A program made the translations under genes and the position numbers. From contig JAHDQS010000005.1 in the NCBI GenBank assembly GCA_018433675.1, positions 62,001 through 126,000 of the forward strand: a DNA stretch of 64,000 bases, in the 5' to 3' direction. This document shows, in pieces, positions 48,957 through 57,145 of the stretch; within the stretch, counting starts at the first letter, position 1; each line of letters begins with the position of its first letter. Source of the DNA: Clostridia bacterium (GTDB taxonomy: Bacteria; Bacillota; Peptococcia; DRI-13; SM3-B62). A model generated the notes under the pieces. That model made no database searches and was not told the DNA's origin. It saw nothing but the letters and a program-made list of their open reading frames with translations.

Positions 48957-50018
48957 CTAGTCAGTTGTACCCTCACTCCTGCTAAATCCACTTCTGGCTA
49001 CAGCTGTACAGATTGAATCGTTGAACGCAAAAATCGAGTTTCTACTATTTATTAATTGCTCCCCGGCCACAAAACGAAAAAATGGAGCATCATCCGGAGG
49101 AAAGAGTACCGCCTTTTTCGTATTACGATGCTTCTTCGTGTGAATACTGTTATTCTTAGCATTTGCTGGAATACCTTTTCTTTTTGCCTTTTGCTTCTTT
49201 TCCGGGAGTTTTTCTTCTTCCGCTGCCTTCGTTGCTTCTTTCTCCAATCTTTCCTGTTCTAATCTTTCCTGTTCCAATCTTTCCTCTTCAATAACCTTTA
49301 ACGCTTCAGCCTTCAGCCTCTCCTGCTCGATTTCCTCTCTTTTTTTGTTATTCTCCACTATATATACTTTTAAAGCGTTAACCTTACCCTCCTGTTCATC
49401 ATAAGGAACGTCCCCGTATATTTCCAACATACCTTCTATAATGGCCTTTTCAAGTTTTCGCAGTTCTATTTCTCCACAGCGATTTATTTCCACAAGAACG
49501 GTGGGTATTTCTGAACAATACCAGCGATAATATTGAGGGTTTTTCAGCATATCAAAGTATCCTGCAACTTCACATTCTGCCTTTGGCCCCCAGGACAGCA
49601 TTTTTTTGATGACAGTTGCTAAAACTCTCTGGCTCTTTTCCTTCTCCTTGAGAGAGTAGAATAATTTTATCCCAGTTTTATCTTTATTCTTCTTTTCCTT
49701 AAAACTAAGTATGATTTGGACCTTCATGATCTTCAATAAAGCATTTGACTTTTTTTTGGTGTCAACATACAAAACAAGTGCACCAAAGGACAAAAGCTTT
49801 TCCGAAAGATGTTTGACGATATTATCAGGTCTTTCACTGCTTTCTCCCAATGGCGACAGAGCTACCGTAACACCTTTTAACACCGGAAATAAATGATAAT
49901 TGCCTATTTCGCTGATTTCATAATTAATATCATTATCAGCGCAAAAGATACTTACCTCCTCTTTATGATTATTTTGACATGATACAATATGCTGCTCTCC
50001 CCAGTAAATCTCGAACAT
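48957..50018 (-). CDS. Amidase_3-fold protein without catalytic residues, with coiled-coil tail
   Basis: 353 residues. Residues about 45-202 follow the pattern of N-acetylmuramoyl-L-alanine amidase 3: VALSPLGESSE where the zinc His loop belongs, a helix ending LLSFGALVLYVDT, IILSFKEKK where SLHAN belongs, KTGIKLFYSLK, and IPTVLVEINRCGE with E177 retained. Two of the three zinc ligands are therefore missing. Then comes a charged coiled coil with LEQER repeats and a basic region near 270-300. No signal peptide. Lies between the two CAP genes. My identification is by pattern only. Confidence 0.6.
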   Translation of the reverse strand: MFEIYWGEQHIVSCQNNHKEEVSIFCADNDINYEISEIGNYHLFPVLKGVTVALSPLGESSERPDNIVKHLSEKLLSFGALVLYVDTKKKSNALLKIMKVQIILSFKEKKNKDKTGIKLFYSLKEKEKSQRVLATVIKKMLSWGPKAECEVAGYFDMLKNPQYYRWYCSEIPTVLVEINRCGEIELRKLEKAIIEGMLEIYGDVPYDEQEGKVNALKVYIVENNKKREEIEQERLKAEALKVIEEERLEQERLEQERLEKEATKAAEEEKLPEKKQKAKRKGIPANAKNNSIHTKKHRNTKKAVLFPPDDAPFFRFVAGEQLINSRNSIFAFNDSICTAVARSGFSRSEGTTD

Positions 50019-50079
50019 GGCGCTCCCACCTTGTAAATATTTATTAATACCACTATATGAATAAAGTCCCCGGAATGAT

Positions 50080-50108
50080 AAAAAAATACGGCAGGTCTCC
50101 CTGCCGCA
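50080..50108 (-). terminator. Intrinsic terminator of the CAP gene at 50125
   Basis: On the minus strand TGCGGCAGG (50108-50100) pairs with CCTGCCGTA (50095-50087), loop GAGA, then a seven-T run to 50080. Confidence 0.85.
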
Positions 50109-50124
50109 TAATTCTGTGCCTAAG

Positions 50125-50766
50125 CTATCGCTGCATAATAAATAACTGGGTTATCACAACACCATATTGATAATGCTCTACACCTATCCCTATATGTGTA
50201 AATTTAGGGTTCAAAATGTTTGCCTTGTGACCGGAACTGGCCATCAATAGCATATGAGCATGTTGAACATTTCTGGCTTTTGCTAAGTTTTCTCCTACCG
50301 TATAGTAACTTATTCCGGCATCGAAAACCATTTTAGCAAAGCTGCCGTAAACCGGAGAAGTATGTGAAAAGTAATCATTCACGATGATATCCTTACTTTT
50401 CATCTCCGCAAGGCTATTAAGCCCAGCCATAGGTGCCAATGGTTTTAAGCCGTTCTTGGTTCTTTCACTATTCACCAACTCCAGCATATTACTCTCTTCT
50501 TGGGACATTGCTCCTTGTCCGCTTCCCGGATCTGTACCCGGATTCGGTTCCGGTTCAGGTTCCGGTTCAGGAATCGGCGGAGGAGTTGGTGGGGTTGGAG
50601 TCGGTTCGGGAACCGTTGGTTCGGTAACGGTTTTGCCCTGTCTTGCCAGTATTTCCGCAAGCCTCGCGGCACCCCAAGATGCATCGGCCTGTTTTACGGG
50701 CAATAACGTTAATACCAGCAATGTTAGTGTAATAATCGAGCAAAATTTCAAACCTTTCTTCAACAT
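50125..50766 (-). CDS. Secreted CAP-domain protein (SCP/YkwD-like) with Pro-rich linker
   Basis: 213 residues. Signal peptide (ITLTLLVLTLLPVKQADA), then a proline/glutamate linker (PTPPTPPPIPEPEPEPEP), then a CAP domain with NDYFSHTSPVYGSFAKMV, GENLAKARN and SGHKANILNPKFTHIGIGV. It is clearly related to the protein at 48182 in the last 125 residues. A sigma-A promoter lies at 50797-50825 and a strong terminator after the stop, so it is a single-gene unit. GAGGGG precedes the ATG. Confidence 0.87.
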   Translation of the reverse strand: MLKKGLKFCSIITLTLLVLTLLPVKQADASWGAARLAEILARQGKTVTEPTVPEPTPTPPTPPPIPEPEPEPEPNPGTDPGSGQGAMSQEESNMLELVNSERTKNGLKPLAPMAGLNSLAEMKSKDIIVNDYFSHTSPVYGSFAKMVFDAGISYYTVGENLAKARNVQHAHMLLMASSGHKANILNPKFTHIGIGVEHYQYGVVITQLFIMQR

Positions 50767-50796
50767 AGCTTATCCCCTCTCCACCTTGATAAAACA

Positions 50797-50825
50797 ACTA
50801 TATAACAGCGGTCTTTCTCGAGCAA
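50797..50825 (-). promoter_or_regulatory. Putative sigma-A promoter of the CAP gene at 50125
   Basis: On the minus strand TTGCTC (50825-50820), 17-base spacer, TATAGT (50802-50797), 31 bases before the ATG. Confidence 0.5.
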
Positions 50826-50951
50826 ACTCCACATCGCCAAATATTATTTCTTTACACAAGATTATGATTTTAATTGTTTGTTATATGTTGTTTTCTTACT
50901 ATTTAACCATTACTGTCTATTAATTCCTTTTTGTTTAACGCAAAAAAGCTG

Positions 50952-50980
50952 TCACATCTTCATGCTACAGCTAATACAAT
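50952..50980 (+). promoter_or_regulatory. Possible sigma-E promoter of the cysteine-rich gene at 51026
   Basis: TCACATC (50952-50958), 14-base spacer, AATACAAT (50973-50980). The -10 differs from the sigma-E consensus CATACAAT at one base; the -35 fits five of seven. Confidence 0.4.
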
Positions 50981-51025
50981 ACACTAGAAATCCACTCTAA
51001 TATTTTTCAGAAGGAGGAATAATAT

Positions 51026-51646
51026 ATGGTCGATAAGGCGAAACTTGCCCAAATTACACCAGGCGTTTGTCCACCTGAAGGCTGCCCGCCGCCGACAAGA
51101 ATTGAATGTATTGTTGTCGATAAAGTGTATGATAGTTGTTTTCAAATCCACGACCTTAACCGCGACTTTACAATAACTACAGGCACCGGAGGTGAGTTTG
51201 AAACCGGCACGTTTGTTTTAGGTGACGTCATTCCTTGCGCCTTGAGCGTGGATGGTATCAGTTGTACCGAAATCAGCCGTACAGCAGTAGGCGAAGGCTT
51301 CTTCACAATCACGCTCTTAGTCACCGTACCCCTTATTCTCACTAACCCCAATGCCACCGAAGAAACTGTTGACCGCACAGTAACCTTCACAAAGACCGTG
51401 ACCCTTTGCTGCCCGGAGGGGGTTGGTCCCAACTGCAGTGAAAGCACAATCGTTATGTGCAGCTGTGTGGTCAGTTTGGTGGGTGAGGATGTAATTACCG
51501 TTACCTGTAATATCCAGGTCTGCCTTGTTACTAAGTGCATACTTACCGTTCAACTGTTGGTTCCGAGTTATGGTTTTTGCGTGCCCGCACCTTGCGTCAC
51601 CTTACCGGGAGTTTGTCCGCCGACGCCACCGGCTCAATGTTTTTAA
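51026..51646 (+). CDS. Cysteine-rich protein, putative spore-surface component
   Basis: 206 residues with 18 cysteines. Opens MVDKAKLAQITPGVCPPEGC, then IECIVVDKVYDSCFQ; the middle is made of hydrophobic beta-like strands (GFFTITLLVTVPLIL); the end is PGVCPPTPPAQCF. No signal peptide or membrane helix is obvious. AGAAGGAGG lies eight bases before the ATG. The possible sigma-E promoter and the 12-base-stem terminator after it make it an independent unit. Similar in style to the protein at 47317, though I cannot align the two over their whole length. Confidence 0.65.
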   Translation: MVDKAKLAQITPGVCPPEGCPPPTRIECIVVDKVYDSCFQIHDLNRDFTITTGTGGEFETGTFVLGDVIPCALSVDGISCTEISRTAVGEGFFTITLLVTVPLILTNPNATEETVDRTVTFTKTVTLCCPEGVGPNCSESTIVMCSCVVSLVGEDVITVTCNIQVCLVTKCILTVQLLVPSYGFCVPAPCVTLPGVCPPTPPAQCF

Positions 51647-51669
51647 GCCAATTCAATTATGTATGCAAA

Positions 51670-51708
51670 GAAGCACACTGCCAAATCTGCAGTGTGCTTC
51701 CTTTGTAT
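51670..51708 (+). terminator. Intrinsic terminator after the cysteine-rich gene
   Basis: GAAGCACACTGC (51670-51681) pairs perfectly with GCAGTGTGCTTC (51689-51700), loop of seven, then CTTTGT. The tail is short on T but the stem is long. Confidence 0.75.
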
Positions 51709-51723
51709 GTTATTTAAAATTAT

Positions 51724-52200
51724 CTATAATTCCTCTTTCCCTTTCAAAAGTCTTTCTATTTCTTTTATAAAAGTATTAATGTCCTTAAACTCCCGATAGA
51801 CACTGGCGAACCTCACGTACGCCACTTCATCGAGACCTTTTAAATGTTCCATCACCAATTCCCCGATCTCTGTCGTGCTGACCTCTCTTTTTAACGAATC
51901 ATTCTTTAATTTTTTTTCTATCTCGGCAACCGTCTTTTCCAGCTCGTCCAACGGCACAGCCCTTTTTTCGCAAGCCTTGATCATCCCATCCAAAATCTTA
52001 TGCTGCTTAAACTGCTCTCTCCTGCCGTCTTTTTTTACCACCAATAATGGCAAATCGTCAGTTTTTTCGTATGTCGTAAAGCGATTTTGGCATTCCGTAC
52101 ACTCCCGGCGTCGACGCACGGAATAACCGTCGTCTGCCAATCTTGTTTCCAGAACCTTCGAATCGCCACAACCACAAAAGGGACAGCGCATCTTCCTCAC
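51724..52200 (-). CDS. nrdR: Transcriptional repressor NrdR
   Basis: 158 residues. N-terminal zinc ribbon with CPFCGCGDSK and CTECQNRFTTYE, then an ATP-cone (about 49-139). NrdR binds NrdR boxes and represses ribonucleotide reductase genes when dATP is high. GGTGAGGAAG precedes the ATG. NrdR-like boxes lie in its own upstream region (52218-52263). Confidence 0.96.
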   Translation of the reverse strand: MRKMRCPFCGCGDSKVLETRLADDGYSVRRRRECTECQNRFTTYEKTDDLPLLVVKKDGRREQFKQHKILDGMIKACEKRAVPLDELEKTVAEIEKKLKNDSLKREVSTTEIGELVMEHLKGLDEVAYVRFASVYREFKDINTFIKEIERLLKGKEEL

Positions 52201-52217
52201 CCGCCAGTCATCCGATT

Positions 52218-52263
52218 ATTCTATATCTAGTGTTATTACCATAATACCAACTACATATAGAAG
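52218..52263 (-). promoter_or_regulatory. Pair of NrdR-box-like sites upstream of nrdR
   Basis: Box A at 52218-52233 (ATTCTATATCTAGTGT) matches the 16-base consensus ACACTATATATAGTGT at 13 positions; box B at 52248-52263 (CAACTACATATAGAAG) at 10. Starts are 30 bases apart, near the usual three-turn spacing of about 31. This fits autoregulation. Confidence 0.5.
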
Positions 52264-52271
52264 CTGTCAAT

Positions 52272-52526
52272 TCAATCGGCGCCTGTACCTAGTTCCACCA
52301 AGACTACATCTACCCCAATCTTTTTTATATTATGCCAAGGAACAACAATGTCGTCACCACGACCGAACAAACCGAAAATACGGCCGCCGGTAAAACCCGG
52401 TAATATTATCGCACTAATTATTCCCTTCCCCAAATCCAGTTCAATATCTCTTATTGGTCCTAATCTTCTGCCGTCCGCTACATTAATGATTTCCAGGTCA
52501 CGCAAATCGGACATTTTAATAATCAC
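52272..52526 (-). CDS. YlmC/YmxH-family sporulation protein
   Basis: 84 residues, a PRC-barrel-like protein of the YlmC/YmxH family. Conserved [19 protein letters not shown] and [15 protein letters not shown]. Found with sigG in many spore formers, and named for sporulation by association; the molecular role is not established. Lies between sigG and nrdR as in Bacillus. Confidence 0.9.
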   Translation of the reverse strand: MIIKMSDLRDLEIINVADGRRLGPIRDIELDLGKGIISAIILPGFTGGRIFGLFGRGDDIVVPWHNIKKIGVDVVLVELGTGAD

Positions 52527-52615
52527 AATAAATGCACCCTCCCCTGTTTTGTACTACATAATATATATGTCCGACCTAGGAAAAAAGTACATTTGTTTCC
52601 CCTCCTGCGTTCGTC

Positions 52616-53389
52616 CTAAATGTATTTGCGCATGTGGCTCAAGGCCGCTTTTTCCAGACGTGATACCTGAGCCTGAGAGATTCCTATTTCTTCAGCTACC
52701 TCCATTTGCGTTTTCCCTTCAAAGAATCGCAGCGACAAGATATGCTTCTCCCGCGGCATCAATTTATCCATCGCTTCCTTAACGGATATCATCTCCAGCC
52801 AATTGGAATCAATATTCTTTTCGTCTCCTATCTGGTCCATGACAAAAATCGGATCGCCGCCATCATGATAAATCGGTTCAAAAAGCGATACCGGTTCCTG
52901 AATGGCATCAAGGGCAAAGACTATCTCCTCTCTGGGAACGTTCAATTCTTTAGCAATATCATTGACCGACGGCTCACAGGAGTTTTTATTTATCAGTCCG
53001 TCTCTTATTTGCAGGGCCTTATATGCGATATCCCGCAAAGAACGACTCACCCTGATAGTATTGTTATCCCTTAAATATCTTCTTATTTCACCTATTATCA
53101 TGGGAACGGCGTAAGTTGAAAACTTAACGTTTTGTCCCAGATCGAAATTGTCGATAGCCTTTATCAAACCTATGCAGCCGACCTGAAACAAATCGTCTAC
53201 ATATTCTCCTCTATTGGTGAACCTTTGTATGACACTTAATACCAAGCGAAGGTTGCCGCTAATCAGTTCATCCCTGGCTGCATCGTCCCCTTGCTGCATC
53301 TTACTAAAAAGCTCTCGCATTACGGAATTTTTAAGAACAGGTAGTTTTGACGTATTTACACCACATATTTCAACCTTATTAATTAGCAT
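52616..53389 (-). CDS. sigG: Sporulation sigma factor SigG (late forespore)
   Basis: 257 residues from ATG 53389 (MLINKVEICGVNTSKLPVLK), matching the start and length of SigG in other spore formers. Region 2 contains NLRLVLSVIQRF and DDLFQVGCIGLIKAIDNF; region 4 ends with EIGISQAQVSRLE. It directs late forespore transcription after engulfment. A sigma-F promoter (53434-53463) sits just upstream, the textbook way to switch it on. Confidence 0.95.
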   Translation of the reverse strand: MLINKVEICGVNTSKLPVLKNSVMRELFSKMQQGDDAARDELISGNLRLVLSVIQRFTNRGEYVDDLFQVGCIGLIKAIDNFDLGQNVKFSTYAVPMIIGEIRRYLRDNNTIRVSRSLRDIAYKALQIRDGLINKNSCEPSVNDIAKELNVPREEIVFALDAIQEPVSLFEPIYHDGGDPIFVMDQIGDEKNIDSNWLEMISVKEAMDKLMPREKHILSLRFFEGKTQMEVAEEIGISQAQVSRLEKAALSHMRKYI

Positions 53390-53433
53390 CTCTTCTGCCC
53401 TTCCTTCCGGTATCAAAGTTGTTCAACTAACAA

Positions 53434-53463
53434 CATTATTACCTTGATAAAAACCAAATATAC
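53434..53463 (-). promoter_or_regulatory. Sigma-F promoter of sigG
   Basis: On the minus strand GTATA (53463-53459), 15-base spacer, GGTAATAATG (53443-53434). Both elements fit the sigma-F consensus of Bacillus subtilis (GYATA, GGNNANAHTR) exactly. The -10 is 45 bases before the sigG start. Confidence 0.75.
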
Positions 53464-53490
53464 CGTATAAAATTGGATAAAGATGGAGAC

Positions 53491-53529
53491 AAAAAAAAGA
53501 ATCAGCTGATTCGATTTCAACCGATTCTT
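53491..53529 (-). terminator. Intrinsic terminator after the GNAT gene
   Basis: On the minus strand AAGAATCGGTTG (53529-53518) pairs with CAGCTGATTCTT (53508-53497) with G-T pairs, followed by a run of eight T (53498-53491). It insulates sigG from the upstream gene. Confidence 0.7.
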
Positions 53530-53578
53530 TCTTTATGAAACTTTCGTTTTGGTTTGTCGCTATGAAGCTTATCTTTTG

Positions 53579-54031
53579 TTAGAGATTTATCTCCAAGCAA
53601 ATCTCATCACAATTTGGGAATTTCGGGCAGTTGATACACTCCTTCCAGACCTTCTGGGGCATCGTCTCTTTTTCGACTACTCTAAACCCTATTTTTTCAA
53701 AAAAACCCGGTTGGTAAGTAAGCGTAAATACTTTGGGGATTTTTAATTCCCTGGCTTCTTGCAAGGCATATTCAACCAGCATTTTCCCAATGCCCTGTTT
53801 TGTATAACCCTCTTTGACGGCCAGGGTTCGAATTTCCGCTAAATCTATCCACATAATATGAAGGGCGCCTGTCCCCACCACTTCTCCATCCTTCTCAGCC
53901 ACAATAAAATCACGGATATACTCATAAAGCATACTACGCGGCCGGGGTAACATTAATCCCTTTTCTGCATATATATTCACCATTCCATGCATTTCTTCTA
54001 CATCACTTAAATTAGCTTTGCGTATCAGCAT
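53579..54031 (-). CDS. GNAT acetyltransferase, short N-acetylglutamate synthase type
   Basis: 150 residues. GNAT core with LAEIRTLAVKEGYTKQGIGKMLVEYAL (acetyl-CoA loop QGIGK). The length, the central WxDLAEIRTLAV and a C-terminal cysteine cluster CINCPKFPNCDEIC match the stand-alone N-acetylglutamate synthases of clostridia, which start arginine synthesis. A role in arginine synthesis is not otherwise supported here. It lies between sigE and sigG, an unusual place for it. Confidence 0.78.
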   Translation of the reverse strand: MLIRKANLSDVEEMHGMVNIYAEKGLMLPRPRSMLYEYIRDFIVAEKDGEVVGTGALHIMWIDLAEIRTLAVKEGYTKQGIGKMLVEYALQEARELKIPKVFTLTYQPGFFEKIGFRVVEKETMPQKVWKECINCPKFPNCDEICLEINL

Positions 54032-54113
54032 CTTCTTTCCCCTTCATTTGCAATATGTTTAATGTATTAATAATAGCAGAGCCTTTTCAAAAACGCAATT
54101 ATTTTTCGCATAT

Positions 54114-54848
54114 TTATTCCATTCGCTGTATTTCTTTTCTTAACCGTTTAATAATACGTTTTTCCAGCCGAGAAATATATGACTGGGATATGCCCAGGTA
54201 ATCGGCTACTTCTTTCTGTGTTTTTTCCTCACCGTCTTTTAAGCCAAAACGCAAATCCATTATCCTTTTTTCCCTGGCAGACAATTTCCCCATCGCACAT
54301 AATAAAAGTTTTTTATCGACTTCTTCCTCTAACTCTTTGTAAATGATGTCAACATCTGTTCCCATTACATCCGAAAGAAGAAGCTCATTCCCGTCCATAT
54401 CAACATTCAGCGGTTCATCAAAAGAAACTTCACTACGTGTTTTACTGTTGCGTCTAAGATGCATCAGAATTTCATTTTCGATACAACGAGACGCATAAGT
54501 TGCCAGCTTTATTCTTTTAGCAGGATCAAAAGTATTGACCGCTTTAATCAATCCGATTGTACCGATAGAGACTAAATCCTCTATCCCTACACCGGTATTC
54601 TCAAATTTTCGAGCAATATACACAACTAAACGCAGGTTCCGTTCGATAAGCGTACTTTTTACCCCGCTGTCCCCTTTCTCCAGACAATTCAATAAGTTCA
54701 GTTCCTCATCAACACTCAGCGGCGGTGGTAGGGCCTCACTGCTCCCAATGTATAATACTTCTGTGTCTATCCCTAAAAGCCCCAATATTCGCAGCACAGT
54801 CTTTTTTAAATCGCTGCCCAAACCCTTTATCCCTGTCTGAAGCGGCAT
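54114..54848 (-). CDS. sigE: Sporulation sigma factor pro-SigE (mother cell)
   Basis: 244 residues. It has the membrane-binding pro-sequence (about 1-32) and the conserved mature start [13 protein letters not shown] at 33, so it is made as an inactive precursor cut by SpoIIGA. Region 2 contains [12 protein letters not shown] and [19 protein letters not shown]; region 4 ends with [16 protein letters not shown]. It runs early mother-cell gene expression. 13 bases after spoIIGA. Confidence 0.96.
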   Translation of the reverse strand: MPLQTGIKGLGSDLKKTVLRILGLLGIDTEVLYIGSSEALPPPLSVDEELNLLNCLEKGDSGVKSTLIERNLRLVVYIARKFENTGVGIEDLVSIGTIGLIKAVNTFDPAKRIKLATYASRCIENEILMHLRRNSKTRSEVSFDEPLNVDMDGNELLLSDVMGTDVDIIYKELEEEVDKKLLLCAMGKLSAREKRIMDLRFGLKDGEEKTQKEVADYLGISQSYISRLEKRIIKRLRKEIQRME

Positions 54849-54861
54849 GTTATTCCTCCTT

Positions 54862-55794
54862 CTACATATCTTGTTTTAATACTCCCGGATGCAAAATAGC
54901 CTGATATCTGCCCTCTTTACTGATTGCTCGACCAATCAGGCCGACTATTACATCTCTGTTTATTACCTTTTTCCCTCCTTCATTGATTTCTATATAATCA
55001 GGGCGCATACCGAGTAAAAGACCGTTTTCCCTGCCAACGGAACTATATGGTATCATGCAAAATCTTGGTACCCACTCCTGCACCATTTTTTCTTGAACAG
55101 CCTGCAAAAAAAAATCGTCGTCCTTCACTAATGCTTTTACAACATCTTGGGGCAGTATATCTTGTAGGTACTTTGCCTCTACAATCACCACCGGCTTTTT
55201 TGTGAACGGCTCTACAAGTTGGTTTCCGGTATCAAGAAGCGCCTTAATCGTAACCTTCTTATGGAAAACGGCAACGGTCAGTGAATACAACAAGTTCCTT
55301 CCCAGCCGATTCTTATTTACATAATGCATGGCATACCAACCTGATACCATCACCACTATAATACCAGCAAGCAGAAGGTGATAACTAAGCCCTGTCTGCA
55401 GCACCCCCGCACCATTGATTACCTGTAAACCATATGCAGAATCGTCTGCCAGGTACACAAAGGCAACGACACAACCTCCCACCGCAAAAGAGACCAAATA
55501 CATTAATGCCATCCCCTTAAAAAACAAACGCCAAGAGAAAGGGGCAAATGCCAGTAAAAGCATTACAAGTGAACAAGCGACCTTAGCGTATCCCGATGCC
55601 AGTATTCCTCCCGCAGGCAAAAAAACGACCAATGAATAAAGCGCACCAAAAAAAGCCCCCAACAAAAGACGGACTATTCCCTTTTTCATAGCCATAAGCT
55701 TTCCTGTAAGCCAGAGAATGAAAAAGTCCACTCCAAAGTTGACAAGAAAAACTATATCAACATATACCTTTAGGACTAATTCACTTCCCTGCAT
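54862..55794 (-). CDS. spoIIGA: Sporulation sigma-E processing peptidase SpoIIGA
   Basis: 310 residues. Five membrane segments in the first 155 residues and a cytoplasmic aspartic-protease-like domain with catalytic D188 in [11 protein letters not shown]. It cleaves the SigE pro-sequence after a signal from the forespore protein SpoIIR. It sits just upstream of sigE, as in all spore formers with the pair. The promoter region (55826-55860) has an Spo0A-like box. Confidence 0.95.
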   Translation of the reverse strand: MQGSELVLKVYVDIVFLVNFGVDFFILWLTGKLMAMKKGIVRLLLGAFFGALYSLVVFLPAGGILASGYAKVACSLVMLLLAFAPFSWRLFFKGMALMYLVSFAVGGCVVAFVYLADDSAYGLQVINGAGVLQTGLSYHLLLAGIIVVMVSGWYAMHYVNKNRLGRNLLYSLTVAVFHKKVTIKALLDTGNQLVEPFTKKPVVIVEAKYLQDILPQDVVKALVKDDDFFLQAVQEKMVQEWVPRFCMIPYSSVGRENGLLLGMRPDYIEINEGGKKVINRDVIVGLIGRAISKEGRYQAILHPGVLKQDM

Positions 55795-55825
55795 TTCACC
55801 ACCCCGGGATCACTAAGTTAAGCTT

Positions 55826-55860
55826 ATTATACACCATACTTTTCCAGTATTTTGTCGCAA
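55826..55860 (-). promoter_or_regulatory. Putative Spo0A-controlled promoter of spoIIGA
   Basis: On the minus strand a perfect -10 TATAAT (55831-55826) is 23 bases after TTGCGA (55860-55855). An Spo0A-box-like TTGTCGCA (plus strand 55852-55859), one mismatch from TTGTCGAA, overlaps the -35. Extended -35/-10 spacing (22 bases) with Spo0A sites is the hallmark of the Bacillus subtilis spoIIG promoter. Confidence 0.5.
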
Positions 55861-56101
55861 TATGCGGACAGATCTTTTTTATTTTAAGGACAGTGTAAAG
55901 AAAACTTGGCTTCCGCCAAGCCCCAGGCGAAGACGGAAGCCTTAGTTGCACTTATACTGTCTTCCAATAATACCTTTCATGGACAGTGTAAAGAAAAAAG
56001 CCCAAAGGAAATCCCTGTCTTACCCGGGAATTTCTTTTGGACCTTTATTTTACCCTTCATTCCATTAACCAGCTCTAAGACTCCCACTGATGGGACTCAC
56101 A
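55861..56101. repeat. Twin hairpins with a repeated 17-base tail between spoIIGA and ftsZ
   Basis: GGACAGTGTAAAGAAAA occurs at 55888-55904 and again at 55981-55997. On the minus strand each copy (TTTTCTTTACACTGTCC) follows a hairpin: GGCTTCCG (55908-55915)/CGGAAGCC (55934-55941), and the terminator at 56000-56040. A partial inverted copy TTATACTGTC is at 55952-55961. No gene is present in this 240-base stretch. Confidence 0.65.
55993..56040 (-). terminator. Intrinsic terminator after ftsZ
   Basis: On the minus strand CCAAAAGAAATTCCC (56040-56026) pairs with GGGATTTCCTTTGG (56015-56002) with one bulge, followed by GCTTTTTTC. It lies 60 bases after the ftsZ stop. Confidence 0.8.
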
Positions 56102-57145
56102 TCATTTTTTTGACCTTAAAAATTGTGGAATATACAAATCTTCGGTATTAAAAGGTTTTACGTCTAACTCCACAAATGTTTCCTTACTGGCAGGTCTATC
56201 AAAGCCTGTGGCAATAACGGTCACTCTAACCTGATCCTGTAAATCTTCATCAATAACAGCCCCGAAAATAATATTTGCTTCAGGGTCTGCCGCCTGGGCA
56301 ATTATCTCTGCCGCCTCATTCACCTCAAACAATCCCAGATCCGCTCCGCCTGTGATATTAAAGAGAACTCCTTTAGCCCCCTCTATCGAAGTCTCCAATA
56401 AAGGACTGGAAATAGCGGAACGTGCCGCAACAGCCGCACGGTTTTCACCATCGGCACTGCCAATTCCCATTAAGGCCGTACCTGTTTCCTGCATTATCGT
56501 CTTAACATCGGCAAAATCCAAATTGATCAAGCCCGGTACCGTAATCAAGTCAGATATCCCTTGAACACCTTGCCGCAAAACATCGTCGGCAATTCTAAAG
56601 GCTTCGTTTATCGAAGTGTTTTTATCCACCACGCTGAGTAGCTTTTCATTCGGTATAATTATTAAAGTATCCACCTTGCCCTTAAGGTTTCCGATTCCCA
56701 TATTGGCGTGAGACATCCTTTTCCTGCCTTCAAAAGGAAACGGTTTGGTAATAACGCCTACGGCCAACGCACCCACTTCTTTAGCTATTTCTGCCACAAT
56801 AGGCACAGCTCCTGTTCCGGTACCGCCGCCCATGCCGGCAGTAACAAAAACCATGTCTGCACCTTTTAAAGCAGCCGCAAGCTCATCGCGGCTTTCTTCA
56901 GCGGCCTTCTGTCCAATCTCCGGGTTTGCACCGGCTCCCAATCCTCGTGTCAACTTAGTTCCTATCTGGATTTTATGCTCTGCTTTTGAAATATATAGCG
57001 CCTGAGCGTCAGTATTAATTGCAATAAATTCAACGCCCTTTAAGCCACTTTCAATCATCCTGTTAACTGCATTGCTGCCCCCACCGCCTACTCCAATGAC
57101 CTTGATTTGGGCAGTTTGATGTACATCTGTTTCAAACTCAAGCAT
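56102..57145 (-). CDS. ftsZ: Cell division protein FtsZ
   Basis: 347 residues. Tubulin-like GTPase that forms the Z ring. The GTP signature GGGTGTG is at 106-112, with the T7 loop [11 protein letters not shown] near 203. The C-terminal binding peptide [12 protein letters not shown] is present, which is the docking site for SepF and other partners. The linker between core and tail is short. In this window it follows ftsQ directly, with no ftsA. Confidence 0.97.
   Translation of the reverse strand: MLEFETDVHQTAQIKVIGVGGGGSNAVNRMIESGLKGVEFIAINTDAQALYISKAEHKIQIGTKLTRGLGAGANPEIGQKAAEESRDELAAALKGADMVFVTAGMGGGTGTGAVPIVAEIAKEVGALAVGVITKPFPFEGRKRMSHANMGIGNLKGKVDTLIIIPNEKLLSVVDKNTSINEAFRIADDVLRQGVQGISDLITVPGLINLDFADVKTIMQETGTALMGIGSADGENRAAVAARSAISSPLLETSIEGAKGVLFNITGGADLGLFEVNEAAEIIAQAADPEANIIFGAVIDEDLQDQVRVTVIATGFDRPASKETFVELDVKPFNTEDLYIPQFLRSKK

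Noticed and set aside
50384-50923. Plus-strand coding frame overlapping the CAP gene
   Set aside because: It follows the proline-rich linker antisense and shows low-complexity residues with no ribosome binding site; the minus-strand gene explains the region.
55888-55997. Complete insertion sequence
   Set aside because: Only short repeats are present; no transposase gene and no target duplication can be seen.
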